This document shows positions 43,570 through 52,416 of a stretch of 64,000 nucleotides of DNA, piece by piece; the stretch's first letter is position 1; the number at the start of each line of letters is the position of its first letter. Under the pieces are notes generated by a model. That model was not told where the DNA came from. It saw only the letters and a program-made list of their open reading frames with translations, and did not search any database. This DNA is from Photobacterium profundum SS9 (GTDB taxonomy: Bacteria; Pseudomonadota; Gammaproteobacteria; Enterobacterales; Vibrionaceae). Position numbers and translations under genes: made by a program. The stretch lies in assembly GCF_000196255.1 (NCBI RefSeq), contig NC_006371.1:1075996-1139995 (forward strand), in the 5' to 3' direction.

Positions 43570-44538
43570 ATGATTAAAAGACATACGCTACTACCTTCGT
43601 CATTAAATGGGCTTCGCGTCTTCGAAGCAGCAGCTAGACACCTCAGTTTTACCATTGCAGCCCAAGAGCTAAACGTAACACAAAGTGCGGTTAGCCGTCA
43701 GATACGTTTATTAGAAGAACAGCTTGGTTTTACACTCTTTATTCGTCAGCACCGTGCGTTAATACTGACAGAGGAAGGCAAAGAAATTGCTTTGATACTG
43801 ACTCGCCAATTCAGTGAGCTAAATAACACCATTCATCAGCTTAAACAGCATGAAGATAACACCCTAAAATTAAATGTTTCAATGAGCTTTGCAGTACGTT
43901 GGTTGATCCCCCGTTTGCATTCCTTTAAAGAACAGAACCCCAACTTAGACATCATTATTTCATCTAATATTGGTAATAACGGCAATTATGGTGATCAACT
44001 GAATCTCGATTCAGATGATTATGATATTGCGATTTCAAACTACCAAGACCCCACAACAATCAAACAACCGATCGTATTTTTACGTAAAGAGTATCTAGCA
44101 CCCGTTTATTCGATGTTATTAGTAAAGGGCGATACGCAACTAACGATCGATGAATTACTGACTTACCCTCGCTTACACCCAACAAAAGATCGTTCTGATT
44201 GGCGAGCTTGGTTTACACAAATGGGTATACAGCAGCCACTCGGCAATACGGAACTCACTTTCGATACATTAGACATGGCGTTAACATCTTGCCTATCAGG
44301 GCAAGGAGCAACAATTACCGATCTGCTTTTTGTGACCAACGAACTGAAGCAAGGGTTCTTAAAACTGCCCCTTGAAGCAAAAATTATTTATAGCCCATGG
44401 AAGTATTATTATTACTGCCGAACAAGAAGTGACAAGGTCACAAACTTTATTGATTGGTTAATCAAGGAATTAGAGGTGGAAACTGAACAACTGTTTAGCC
44501 TTATCAATCAGTATAACTGGCATCCAATCAAAAAGTGA
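43570..44538 (+). CDS. LysR-family regulator, GcvA-like
   Basis: 322 residues. HTH: LSFTIAAQELNVTQSAVSRQIRLLEEQLG (residues 21-49). The ligand domain follows GcvA-type regulators (LNVSMSFAVRWLIPRLHSF and YDIAISNYQDP). It is transcribed away from the MATE gene and may control it. Confidence 0.9.
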   Translation: MIKRHTLLPSSLNGLRVFEAAARHLSFTIAAQELNVTQSAVSRQIRLLEEQLGFTLFIRQHRALILTEEGKEIALILTRQFSELNNTIHQLKQHEDNTLKLNVSMSFAVRWLIPRLHSFKEQNPNLDIIISSNIGNNGNYGDQLNLDSDDYDIAISNYQDPTTIKQPIVFLRKEYLAPVYSMLLVKGDTQLTIDELLTYPRLHPTKDRSDWRAWFTQMGIQQPLGNTELTFDTLDMALTSCLSGQGATITDLLFVTNELKQGFLKLPLEAKIIYSPWKYYYYCRTRSDKVTNFIDWLIKELEVETEQLFSLINQYNWHPIKK

Positions 44539-44587
44539 CCACGTCACTTAGGAAGCGACTGTAACGTTGATAAAAGCCCCACGTACA

Positions 44588-44624
44588 AAAAAGGCGTCAC
44601 TGTTAATTACAGTAAACGCCTTTC
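44588..44624. terminator. Bidirectional terminator
   Basis: Stem AAGGCGT/ACGCCTT with an inner stem (CTGT/ACAG) and A/T runs, between convergent LysR and helicase genes. Confidence 0.8.
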
Positions 44625-44669
44625 TTTATTACAGATTACACCGATATAGAAACGGGGTAATTAGTGTCT

Positions 44670-46013
44670 TTATGCGTCGTCTTTGCTTACGTCAACGTTA
44701 CGTTTTTTCTTAGGCTTAAATACATTTTCGCCCACTGCAACGTTATCGTAAAAACGCTTATCAACTTTCTTCTTCGCTTTAGGCGCTGTTGATTTCTTAG
44801 CAGCAGATGCTTTTTGATCGGTTGGTTTCTTCTTAATGAACTTTTTCTTCGGTGCAGGTTTAAGACCTTTGAATTTACCCGCTAAACCTTCAAATACACT
44901 GAAAGAAATAGATTGCTGTAAATAAGCTTCAACACTTTTAAAGCTCTTCCAGTCTTTAGGGCCAACAAGTGAAATTGCATCACCTTTGTTACCAGCACGA
45001 CCAGTACGCCCCACACGGTGAACATATTCTTCAGCGTGTTTTGGCATATCAAAGTTGATAACGTGCGATACACCTTCAATATCTAGACCACGAGAAGCAA
45101 CATCTGTTGTTACCAGGATCTTATGACATACACGCTCAAACTGACTCATGATGCTGTTACGTTGATTCTGATTTAAGTTACCGCTTAGGGCGACAGCTTT
45201 CAGTTTACGTTCATTCAGCTCGGCCGTTAAGCGATCAGTGTCTGCACGGGTTGCCGTAAAGATAATGACCTGATTGTAATCTTCAGTCTCAAGCACTTTA
45301 TCGAGTAGTGCTTGTTTATGATCGAGGTGATCACATAGATAGAAACGCTGCGTAATATCGGTATGTTCTTCGTTTGAGCTACCGATAGAAAGACGCTTAG
45401 GTGCATTTAGCATCTCTGACGCCATTTCAATCACATCTTCATTATCCATTGTTGCAGAGAACATTAGAGTTTGACGACGACGGTGATTAGCCAATTCGTG
45501 AATACGACGTAGCTGAGGTGCAAAACCAAGATCAAGCATACGGTCGGCTTCATCAAGAATCAGCATTTCAAGGCCATCAAGGCTTGTGCTACGGTGCTCA
45601 AGGTGATCGGCAAAACGACCCGGTGTTGCTACAACAAACATTGGGTCTTTACGGAATTCTTTTACTTGATCGTTGAAGTTTTCACCACCAACAATCAATG
45701 CGCCATCATACGGTGTACCCGCATTCAACGTACGTAATTGAGCAAAAACTTGTTTAGCTAGCTCACGCGTTGGCGTTAAAATAAGTACACGTTGATCGCG
45801 ACGAGTAAAAGGCTTACCACGATACATACGCTGCATAGCAGGCAATAGGAACGCCAGTGTTTTACCAGAGCCTGTTTTCGACGAGGCTAGCACGTCTTTC
45901 CCCATAATAGCCACGGGTACGGCTGTTCGCTGAATTTCAGTTGCTCGCTCAAACCCAAGGTGTGTCAGTTTCTTAAGAAGGCGTGGGTCTAATCCAAGAT
46001 CTTTAAAATGCAA
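44670..46013 (-). CDS. DEAD-box RNA helicase
   Basis: About 447 residues from a TTG at 46,013 that has GGAG at good spacing; a more upstream start at 46,094 lacks one. All helicase motifs are present: Q motif, motif I ASSKTGSGKT, Ia PTRELAKQ, DEAD, SAT, and VHRVGRTGRAG. The C-terminal Lys-rich tail (KKKFIKKKPTDQ ... KKKVDKRFYDN) binds RNA. It is nearest to RhlE/SrmB-type cold or ribosome-assembly helicases; which one cannot be decided. Confidence 0.94.
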   Translation of the reverse strand: MHFKDLGLDPRLLKKLTHLGFERATEIQRTAVPVAIMGKDVLASSKTGSGKTLAFLLPAMQRMYRGKPFTRRDQRVLILTPTRELAKQVFAQLRTLNAGTPYDGALIVGGENFNDQVKEFRKDPMFVVATPGRFADHLEHRSTSLDGLEMLILDEADRMLDLGFAPQLRRIHELANHRRRQTLMFSATMDNEDVIEMASEMLNAPKRLSIGSSNEEHTDITQRFYLCDHLDHKQALLDKVLETEDYNQVIIFTATRADTDRLTAELNERKLKAVALSGNLNQNQRNSIMSQFERVCHKILVTTDVASRGLDIEGVSHVINFDMPKHAEEYVHRVGRTGRAGNKGDAISLVGPKDWKSFKSVEAYLQQSISFSVFEGLAGKFKGLKPAPKKKFIKKKPTDQKASAAKKSTAPKAKKKVDKRFYDNVAVGENVFKPKKKRNVDVSKDDA

Positions 46014-46201
46014 AATGATGCTCCGGTAAAAACGCTCTGATTCAGAGTTTACAATCAATAATATCTCGACCTTTATGTGACTAAGTTCACACAAAAGTGA
46101 AAAATGTTAGCTGCAGATTATAGCACAGTATTTCTAAGGTACATCTAGGCCTCACGATATAAACTGCAATAAAACACGTAGTTTCTGTAATTACACACAC
46201 A

Positions 46202-46240
46202 AAACCGCTATTCAATCTGTTTTCACAGTTGATATAGCGG
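46202..46240 (-). terminator. Terminator of galE
   Basis: Seven-base stem CCGCTAT/ATAGCGG with an inner AAAACAG/CTGTTTT-like pairing and a T run on the leftward side. Confidence 0.7.
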
Positions 46241-46286
46241 CTTACTTTTTCATAGCCTTAATACGGTTAAAACACCAGTACTCACA

Positions 46287-47303
46287 TTATGCGTCAGGAT
46301 AACCGTTCGGGTTATTTGACTGCCAACGCCATGTATCTGTCGTCATGTCTTCAATCGAAAGCTTCGCTTCCCAATGAAGCTCTGCTTTTGCTTTCGCTGG
46401 ATCTGCCCAACATTCTGCAATATCACCAGGACGACGTGGTGCGACTTTATAGGCAACCTCAACGCCTGATGCTTTTGAGAATGCATCAACCATTTGAATT
46501 ACGCTGCTGCCATTACCAGTACCAAGGTTGTAGATATGCAAACCGGCTTCTGAACCTTTGTAGTTCAATGCCGCTAAGTGGCCATCGGCCAAATCAACAA
46601 CGTGAATATAATCACGCACACCAGTACCATCGACTGTTGGGTAGTCATCACCAAACACAGATAAGAATTCACGACGACCAACCGCAACCTGAGAGATAAA
46701 CGGCATTAAGTTGTTTGGAATGCCCTGCGGATCTTCACCCATTGTGCCCGATTTATGAGAGCCAACTGGATTAAAGTAACGCAGTAGCGTAATGCTCATT
46801 TCAGGGTAAGCCAATTGAATATCGGTTAGACATTCTTCAACCATTAACTTACTACGACCATACGGGTTGGTGGCGCTTGTTGGAAAGTTTTCTGTAATTG
46901 GCACAGAGGCAGGATCGCCATATACCGTTGCAGAAGAACTGAAGATAAGGCTATTAACACCAGCAGTACGCATTGCTTCAACTAATACCAAGGTACCGTG
47001 CACGTTGTTATCATAGTATTCTAAAGGCTTAACAACAGATTCACCCACCGCTTTCAAGCCAGCGAAGTGAATAACAGCATCGATATCATTTTCAGAGAGA
47101 ACTTTTTCTAAAAAAGCACGGTCACGAATATCACCTTGAAAAAACGCAGGCATAACACCCGTTAATGCTTCAATGCGAGCCAATACTGTTTCTTTACTGT
47201 TATATAGGTTATCAACGATAACTGGAGTCATCCCTGCTTCAATCATTTGAACACAAGTATGGCTACCGATATAACCCATTCCTCCAGTAACTAAAACACG
47301 CAT
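46287..47303 (-). CDS. galE: UDP-glucose 4-epimerase
   Basis: 338 residues, exactly the usual length. NAD-binding motif TGGMGYIGSHT (residues 6-16), catalytic Ser-Tyr-Lys as SSSATVYG and YGRSKLM, and RDYIHVVDLADGH. It converts UDP-glucose to UDP-galactose for lipopolysaccharide and galactose metabolism. Monocistronic here. Confidence 0.97.
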   Translation of the reverse strand: MRVLVTGGMGYIGSHTCVQMIEAGMTPVIVDNLYNSKETVLARIEALTGVMPAFFQGDIRDRAFLEKVLSENDIDAVIHFAGLKAVGESVVKPLEYYDNNVHGTLVLVEAMRTAGVNSLIFSSSATVYGDPASVPITENFPTSATNPYGRSKLMVEECLTDIQLAYPEMSITLLRYFNPVGSHKSGTMGEDPQGIPNNLMPFISQVAVGRREFLSVFGDDYPTVDGTGVRDYIHVVDLADGHLAALNYKGSEAGLHIYNLGTGNGSSVIQMVDAFSKASGVEVAYKVAPRRPGDIAECWADPAKAKAELHWEAKLSIEDMTTDTWRWQSNNPNGYPDA

Positions 47304-47355
47304 GTTCTCTCCCTAAATTTTGATGGTTAATGAATTTTAAATAACACGCTATTTA

Positions 47356-47621
47356 TATACCCAAGTTACCTCAAGATGCTCGTTTCAGTGAGAATTTGTT
47401 GGGCTTTAGGCAAGGCACTTATTTATAGACCTAGTCGTTCTACGTTGAAAATAAGTAACACCGCATAAAGCCCAACAAAACTCGCCCTTTGGGAGTGATT
47501 CAGCGTATCTACTTCTGTGTCAAATATGCTTGAAAGGGAATGCCATTCCTGCACACATTTTCCTTGAATTAAACACGCTGAGATCACTCTGAATCCTGCA
47601 TCTTGAGGTAGCTTGGGTATA
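47356..47621. repeat. Inverted-repeat miniature element, full copy (266 bp)
   Basis: Same length and sequence family as 16,828-17,093 but in reverse orientation. TATACCCAAGTTACCTCAAG and its mirror are the ends. The ORF across it is not a real gene. Confidence 0.9.
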
Positions 47622-47911
47622 AACACTATTTTCACAAAAAGACATTCAAAAAAACTTTATAGCATGTTATTTAAAACTGACAAGATACGGTTCATATTCT
47701 ATATGAATATGACTCAGTATACCTAAAAACAAATGCTATAAGAATGATACCAGCAATTATAAAGCCATTTTTTACATAAAATGACCATTGTTTACGTTTA
47801 TGTATAATTCGAATATAAAACGTCCATATCAGAATGTTACTATAATGAATAACGTTAAAAACACTGTATAATACAGTTCAACCAGTTTCTGTCATCACCC
47901 AAAAGGATCCT
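47622..47911. other. Intergenic, AT-rich
   Basis: 290 bp upstream of the hydrolase gene. Nothing specific was recognised besides AT-rich promoter-like sequence. Confidence 0.4.
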
Positions 47912-48835
47912 TTGATGCCAAGGCTATTTCGACATATTGTGCTTTTTTTTGTGCTTATATTTGCCCTTTCGGGATGTGAAATTGTTAAATGGAAAGCCAC
48001 GCAAGACGGAGAATCATTAGTCAATGCAGGTTACTCTGAGCAGTTCTTACCCTTGAAAGAAGGTGGCAATATAAAGTACTGGATTGGCGGTACGGGTAAA
48101 CCATTATTGTTACTTCATGGCTTTGGTGGTACTGCAATTTCTACATGGCAAAAAGAAATGATGGTGCTAAGCCAAGACTATCAAGTTATCGCACCTGATC
48201 TTGCTTGGTTTGGTGATTCACACAGTAAAGGTCTAGCCGATTTAACCACCCAAACAGATGCCATTTGGCAACTTATGGATCATTTAAAAATAGATAAAGT
48301 AAATGTCGCTGGTATTTCATATGGCGGATTTGTGGCCTACAACATGATGACCACACCTGAACGTATTGATAAATCGATCATTATTGCCAGCCCTGGTCCG
48401 TTATTCTCAGAGAAAGATCTTGACGATTTATGCCTACGCGCAGGGGTTGATAAACCCGAGAATTTATTTGTTCCTCAAAACAGTGATGAAGTAAGGCGAT
48501 TATTTGATAACGTTTTTTATGAAAAGAAATACATGCCCGACTTCATTGCCGATCAAATTTACGCCAGCTACTTCTCGCCTTGGCAAGCAGAAAGAACGTC
48601 ATTAATTCAAACGCTCATCAAAGATAGAGAGCGTATTGCAGAATTCCCGCCTAACAATCTACCCAATAGTATGGTGATTTGGGGAGACAGTGATCAAATC
48701 TTCCCGCTAAAAAGTGGCATTCAGCTCAGTAGGTATTTGAATGCCCCGATTGTCGTTATTCCTGAAACTGGTCATGGGGTCACGAACGAGCAACCTGAAG
48801 TTGTTGTTAAATTGATAAAATCATTCTTGTCTTAA
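47912..48835 (+). CDS. Alpha/beta-hydrolase lipoprotein
   Basis: 307 residues: lipoprotein signal (LIFALSGCE, lipobox LSGC at about residues 18-21), then the hydrolase fold: oxyanion HG in LLLHGFGGT, nucleophile Ser in GISYGGF, Asp in WGDSDQIFP and His in TGHGVTNE. Substrate unknown; outer-membrane or periplasmic lipase/esterase is plausible. Confidence 0.9.
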   Translation: MMPRLFRHIVLFFVLIFALSGCEIVKWKATQDGESLVNAGYSEQFLPLKEGGNIKYWIGGTGKPLLLLHGFGGTAISTWQKEMMVLSQDYQVIAPDLAWFGDSHSKGLADLTTQTDAIWQLMDHLKIDKVNVAGISYGGFVAYNMMTTPERIDKSIIIASPGPLFSEKDLDDLCLRAGVDKPENLFVPQNSDEVRRLFDNVFYEKKYMPDFIADQIYASYFSPWQAERTSLIQTLIKDRERIAEFPPNNLPNSMVIWGDSDQIFPLKSGIQLSRYLNAPIVVIPETGHGVTNEQPEVVVKLIKSFLS

Positions 48836-48897
48836 ATCAATAGATTACACTTGTTGCTAAAAATAATTAGACATAATCGACATTACTGTTATTCTAC

Positions 48898-48936
48898 AAC
48901 CGCCAATGCATCACGTTGCGCATTGGCGGTTTTTTT
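48898..48936 (+). terminator. Terminator after the hydrolase gene
   Basis: AACCGCCAATGC/GCATTGGCGGTT perfect 12-base stem with seven T. Confidence 0.93.
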
Positions 48937-48962
48937 GTGTAACAAGGATGTAAGACCGTATT

Positions 48963-50012
48963 ATGGCAACACTTATAAAAAGCACTCAACTTGAATCCTC
49001 CAATTTTGCATACATAGAATTAAGTGAGAAAACCCTTCAAAAACAACTGACTATTCTATTCCCATTTTCAGGCATGATTTGCGCGATCATTGCTTTCACT
49101 TATTTTGTCTCTAACGTTCCTGTTAACTTCACCTTTTCTGCCGTTATCGGCATGGTCATTTGTTATACACTTTCAGTCATTAATAAATATAAAATAAACC
49201 CCTATTTACTGATTTGGGTTTTTATCTTTTCAACAACAGCAGCCTGTGCACTCGGTTTTTACGCAGACAGCTCTCGCCATATCAGCAATACCATTGGTCT
49301 GACTATTCCATTATTGTGCTTCTTTGCGTTACAACAGAAATACGCGTGGTGGTATAGCTCATTATTTGGTTGTTTCTACATTGTACTGGGCGTCGCTGAA
49401 GTCTCTGATAAACAACTTCAAATAACGGAAGCATTACAAAACATCAGTGCGTATTCTATTGTTGTAATTATGGCTTATTTACTTGCTCGTCATCGTAACG
49501 AAGCGATAGCACGAGTAAAACAAACGGCAACCACCGATTTTTTAACCGGCTTACACAATCGTTCTGGTCTATTGCCGATTTATCAAAGTGAATCAGCACG
49601 TAGTCAACGTTATTTACGTGATTTCTCTATGCTCGTTCTAGACATTGATGAGTTTAAAGCCGTCAATGATCGCTACGGTTTACATGCTGGCGATCAAGTC
49701 TTAATGATGCTCGCCAAATGCTTACGCGAGAATACCCGTAAAGGCGATCACCTCGCTCGAATCGGTGGTGAAGAGTTTTGTTTACTGCTACCCGAAACTG
49801 ACATAATAGCCGCTGAAGAGTTCGCATCTCACTTAAAAGATGAAATTGCCAGCTGGTCTTTAGAGTTAGAGTCGGGCCATAATGTAAGTATTACCGTTAG
49901 CATTGGTATTACGCCTATCGAGTTTCAGGAATATAGTTTTGATTACATAAAAGCAGAGAGCGCCCTACATCGTGCAAAAAGCTGGGGACGCAGCCAAATT
50001 GCAATTAGCTAG
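48963..50012 (+). CDS. Membrane diguanylate cyclase (GGDEF)
   Basis: 349 residues: six or so membrane segments in the first 180 residues, then a GGDEF domain. The active site is GGEEF (about residue 260), and the inhibitory I-site RKGD lies exactly five residues before it. LTGLHNRSGL, FSMLVLDIDEFKAVNDRYG and SIGITPI are also seen. It makes cyclic-di-GMP and should show product feedback inhibition. No sensory domain other than the membrane part is visible. Confidence 0.94.
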   Translation: MATLIKSTQLESSNFAYIELSEKTLQKQLTILFPFSGMICAIIAFTYFVSNVPVNFTFSAVIGMVICYTLSVINKYKINPYLLIWVFIFSTTAACALGFYADSSRHISNTIGLTIPLLCFFALQQKYAWWYSSLFGCFYIVLGVAEVSDKQLQITEALQNISAYSIVVIMAYLLARHRNEAIARVKQTATTDFLTGLHNRSGLLPIYQSESARSQRYLRDFSMLVLDIDEFKAVNDRYGLHAGDQVLMMLAKCLRENTRKGDHLARIGGEEFCLLLPETDIIAAEEFASHLKDEIASWSLELESGHNVSITVSIGITPIEFQEYSFDYIKAESALHRAKSWGRSQIAIS

Positions 50013-50072
50013 AAGTGGTTCATTCTGATTTTCACTCAATGTTCATGATTTATAAATAAGCTTGGCAGTATC

Positions 50073-50121
50073 GAAAAGCGATTTCATCAGGTTTATCACC
50101 TATAATGAAATCGCTTTTTTT
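50073..50121 (+). terminator. Terminator after the cyclase gene
   Basis: Long stem AAAGCGATTTCAT/ATGAAATCGCTTT with seven T. Confidence 0.9.
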
Positions 50122-50171
50122 ATATTATATATGCCCAAGCTACTGGCTTGTTAAATATAATGGAGTTGCCT

Positions 50172-50687
50172 ATGTCTACCAAAACACTTTACCAATGGAA
50201 ATGCTTTTCAATAGAGCAAGAGCATCACCAACTACCTGATGGTCGAAACATTGAATTCACCACAGTAAAACATCCAGGTGCCGTGATCATTGTGCCGATT
50301 AATCACTCCGGCGATCTTGTTTTAGTACATCAATATCGCCCAGCTATTAAGCAATGGATTCTTGAATTTCCAGCGGGTACGCTAGAAAGCAAAGAAGACA
50401 TTCTAAATTGCGCGAAAAGAGAGCTCGCAGAAGAAGTAAACCTGAAAGCTGAAAGTTGGCAAAGCCTTGGCGAACTTCTACCTGTACCAGGATTTTGTGA
50501 TGAGGTTCAGTACTTGTTTCTCGCTCAAGGTTTATCAGAAACCGCTGGAGAATTAGATGACGATGAAGTAATTGAAGTCGTCACCATGTCTGTTAATGAG
50601 TTTGAACAAAAAGTATTAAAAAATGAGATTCAAGATGGCAAAACATTAGCGACCTATCTCAAAATAAAGATGATGGGCATTGTTTAA
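50172..50687 (+). CDS. Nudix hydrolase (ADP-ribose pyrophosphatase-like)
   Basis: 171 residues from the ATG at 50,172 with GGAG upstream. Nudix box: GTLESKEDILNCAKRELAEE (residues 77-96), which deviates at the last Gly (an Asn, EEVNL, where EExG is standard). The rest resembles NudF/ADP-ribose pyrophosphatases (EFPAGTLE, LPVPGFCDEVQYLFLA). Whether the Gly-to-Asn change matters is not known. Confidence 0.87.
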   Translation: MSTKTLYQWKCFSIEQEHHQLPDGRNIEFTTVKHPGAVIIVPINHSGDLVLVHQYRPAIKQWILEFPAGTLESKEDILNCAKRELAEEVNLKAESWQSLGELLPVPGFCDEVQYLFLAQGLSETAGELDDDEVIEVVTMSVNEFEQKVLKNEIQDGKTLATYLKIKMMGIV

Positions 50688-50945
50688 TGTCCTTTTAATA
50701 ATCTAATACTCTATAAATTAATCAATGGTTATTATCTTTCGCAGTAAAAAGAGCTGATACTGGTATCAATTGGCATGAAATGTTCAACTTTTATGAGCTT
50801 TAATAGACATCTCGGAACTTATCAGTATCATTCCCCTCGATGATCCAATTTCGTTCATGTAAATGGTTCATAATAAAGTACGTTATTTGTACACCAAACA
50901 TGTGAATATGCTTCAATAAGCTTATTCTTGCAAAAAGGTTAGCTC

Positions 50946-51518
50946 GTGATTAGAGAAAATACATTTACACCAGTCAACAATTGGACCAAGCCTTTCGTTT
51001 CTGAAGTTGCAGAGGTTTTAGCATTACTACGCGAATACGGTTATGAATCAGCTAAGTTAGTAAAACTTACTGGTATTTCTGAGCGCAGATTTTGTGATTG
51101 GACTGCTGGCTATAAGAAAGAACCGTACGAGGTTTCATACATTCCATATACTTGCTGGTGTTTTCTTGTTGCTTTAGTAGGCAGACCTAATATAAACAAT
51201 CGCGGTGATGCACTTTCTGTCGATGTACGTAAAGTACTATCTGCATTTGACCGCAATGCTTTTTTACCTGCAAGTAAATTTGTATCCCCTTCACGTTTAC
51301 AGCTTAACCGCGTCGTCGGCGAAGGCGTATTCACGGGTTTAACGTTTACTGATTTAGCTGAATCATTCAACTGGAGACTAGACCACTTTGAAGACAACTT
51401 AGAAAAGAACAATATTCCTTTTCTAAATTGGTGTCTGATTTTGATGTATCTTGGCTTAGATATTCAAAAAATGATTTTAACGGATCTTGATGAAGAGCTG
51501 ATCATCGGACAAAGCTAA
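50946..51518 (+). CDS. Unknown protein with HTH-like N-terminus
   Basis: 190 residues from a GTG with AAGG upstream. The first 60 residues resemble a helix-turn-helix (LREYGYESAKLVKLTGISERRFCDWTAG, positions 29-56), and the C-terminal region has a second such pattern (FTDLAESFNWRLDHFEDNLEKNN). It could be a DNA-binding protein of phage or plasmid origin. Not recognised as any family. Confidence 0.65.
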   Translation: MIRENTFTPVNNWTKPFVSEVAEVLALLREYGYESAKLVKLTGISERRFCDWTAGYKKEPYEVSYIPYTCWCFLVALVGRPNINNRGDALSVDVRKVLSAFDRNAFLPASKFVSPSRLQLNRVVGEGVFTGLTFTDLAESFNWRLDHFEDNLEKNNIPFLNWCLILMYLGLDIQKMILTDLDEELIIGQS

Positions 51519-51549
51519 GTGCCATAAGAGTATGAATTGATTCATATCT

Positions 51550-51602
51550 AAAAGGTCTTAGATACTTGTCAGATTCACAACGGCAGTACTAAGACCTTTT
51601 TT
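51550..51602 (+). terminator. Terminator
   Basis: Stem AAAAGGTCTTAG/CTAAGACCTTTT with six T. Confidence 0.88.
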
Positions 51603-51632
51603 GTCACCTGTACGCATCAGCTTAATTATAAT

Positions 51633-52184
51633 TCAACATTTACTAAATGAACGTTCATAAAAAACAACCCCATCAGGTGAATCGCCAGTTGCTTCCTTGA
51701 ACCCATTATTTTGTAATAACTTAATTGATTGAGCATTACCCACATCAACGCCACCAAGTAACTTAGAGACTAACTGAGAACGATTGCACCATTCAATTAG
51801 CCCTTCCATGAATTCATTTGCATAACCTTTTCCCCAAAACCGCTCATCAAGAAGATAACCAATATGTACATTGGAACCAGATTCTTTTGGACTGGATACA
51901 TAGAAAAAAATGAAACCAATAATTTGATGACTTTCTGATTGCTGAATAATAAGGAAATGGCTGTTAGTCACCATCTCATTTATCCATTTGCTTGCTGATT
52001 CAACACACTGAACGGATTGAAACTCTGGAGGAAGAGATTGAGTTACATTTGGTGTTAATATTTTTAAAGCAACATCAGATAATTCTGCTTCAGAAATAGA
52101 CTGATTTAAAACACTCAGTACATTACTCACCTTTAACCGTTCAGTGTCAAAAGAGCACGTTCGAAAACTATATTCTTGAGTCAT
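51633..52184 (-). CDS. GNAT-family N-acetyltransferase (RimJ/RimL-like)
   Basis: 183 residues. GNAT motif A appears as GYLLDERFWGKGYANEFMEGLIEWC (residues 119-143, acetyl-CoA binding), with KLLGGVDVGNAQSIKLLQNNGF as motif B. It probably acetylates a protein N-terminus or small amine; target unknown. Confidence 0.87.
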   Translation of the reverse strand: MTQEYSFRTCSFDTERLKVSNVLSVLNQSISEAELSDVALKILTPNVTQSLPPEFQSVQCVESASKWINEMVTNSHFLIIQQSESHQIIGFIFFYVSSPKESGSNVHIGYLLDERFWGKGYANEFMEGLIEWCNRSQLVSKLLGGVDVGNAQSIKLLQNNGFKEATGDSPDGVVFYERSFSKC

Positions 52185-52365
52185 GCATCACCTTGTTGTC
52201 TTTTAGACTAGCGTTTCGTTTAACTGAACATACATCAAAGCGGAGCTTGATTCCAATTTCACATATTCCTGCAAAATAACTGTAATTTTCAATCATAAAT
52301 CACAAAATTCTCTTCGAGAATTATCTATATTGCAGTCCAAACTGTGAACTTAAGTGACTAATATA

Positions 52366-52416
52366 ATGAAAAAGACAATTCTTGCTTTTACTCTTGGTAG
52401 CGTAACTTCTCAATAA
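52366..52416 (+). pseudogene. Signal-peptide start of a gene cut by IS66
   Basis: ATG AAA AAG begins MKKTILAFTLGSV, a typical Sec signal, then runs into the insertion element and stops. The rest of the gene is not visible on the other side of the element. Confidence 0.55.
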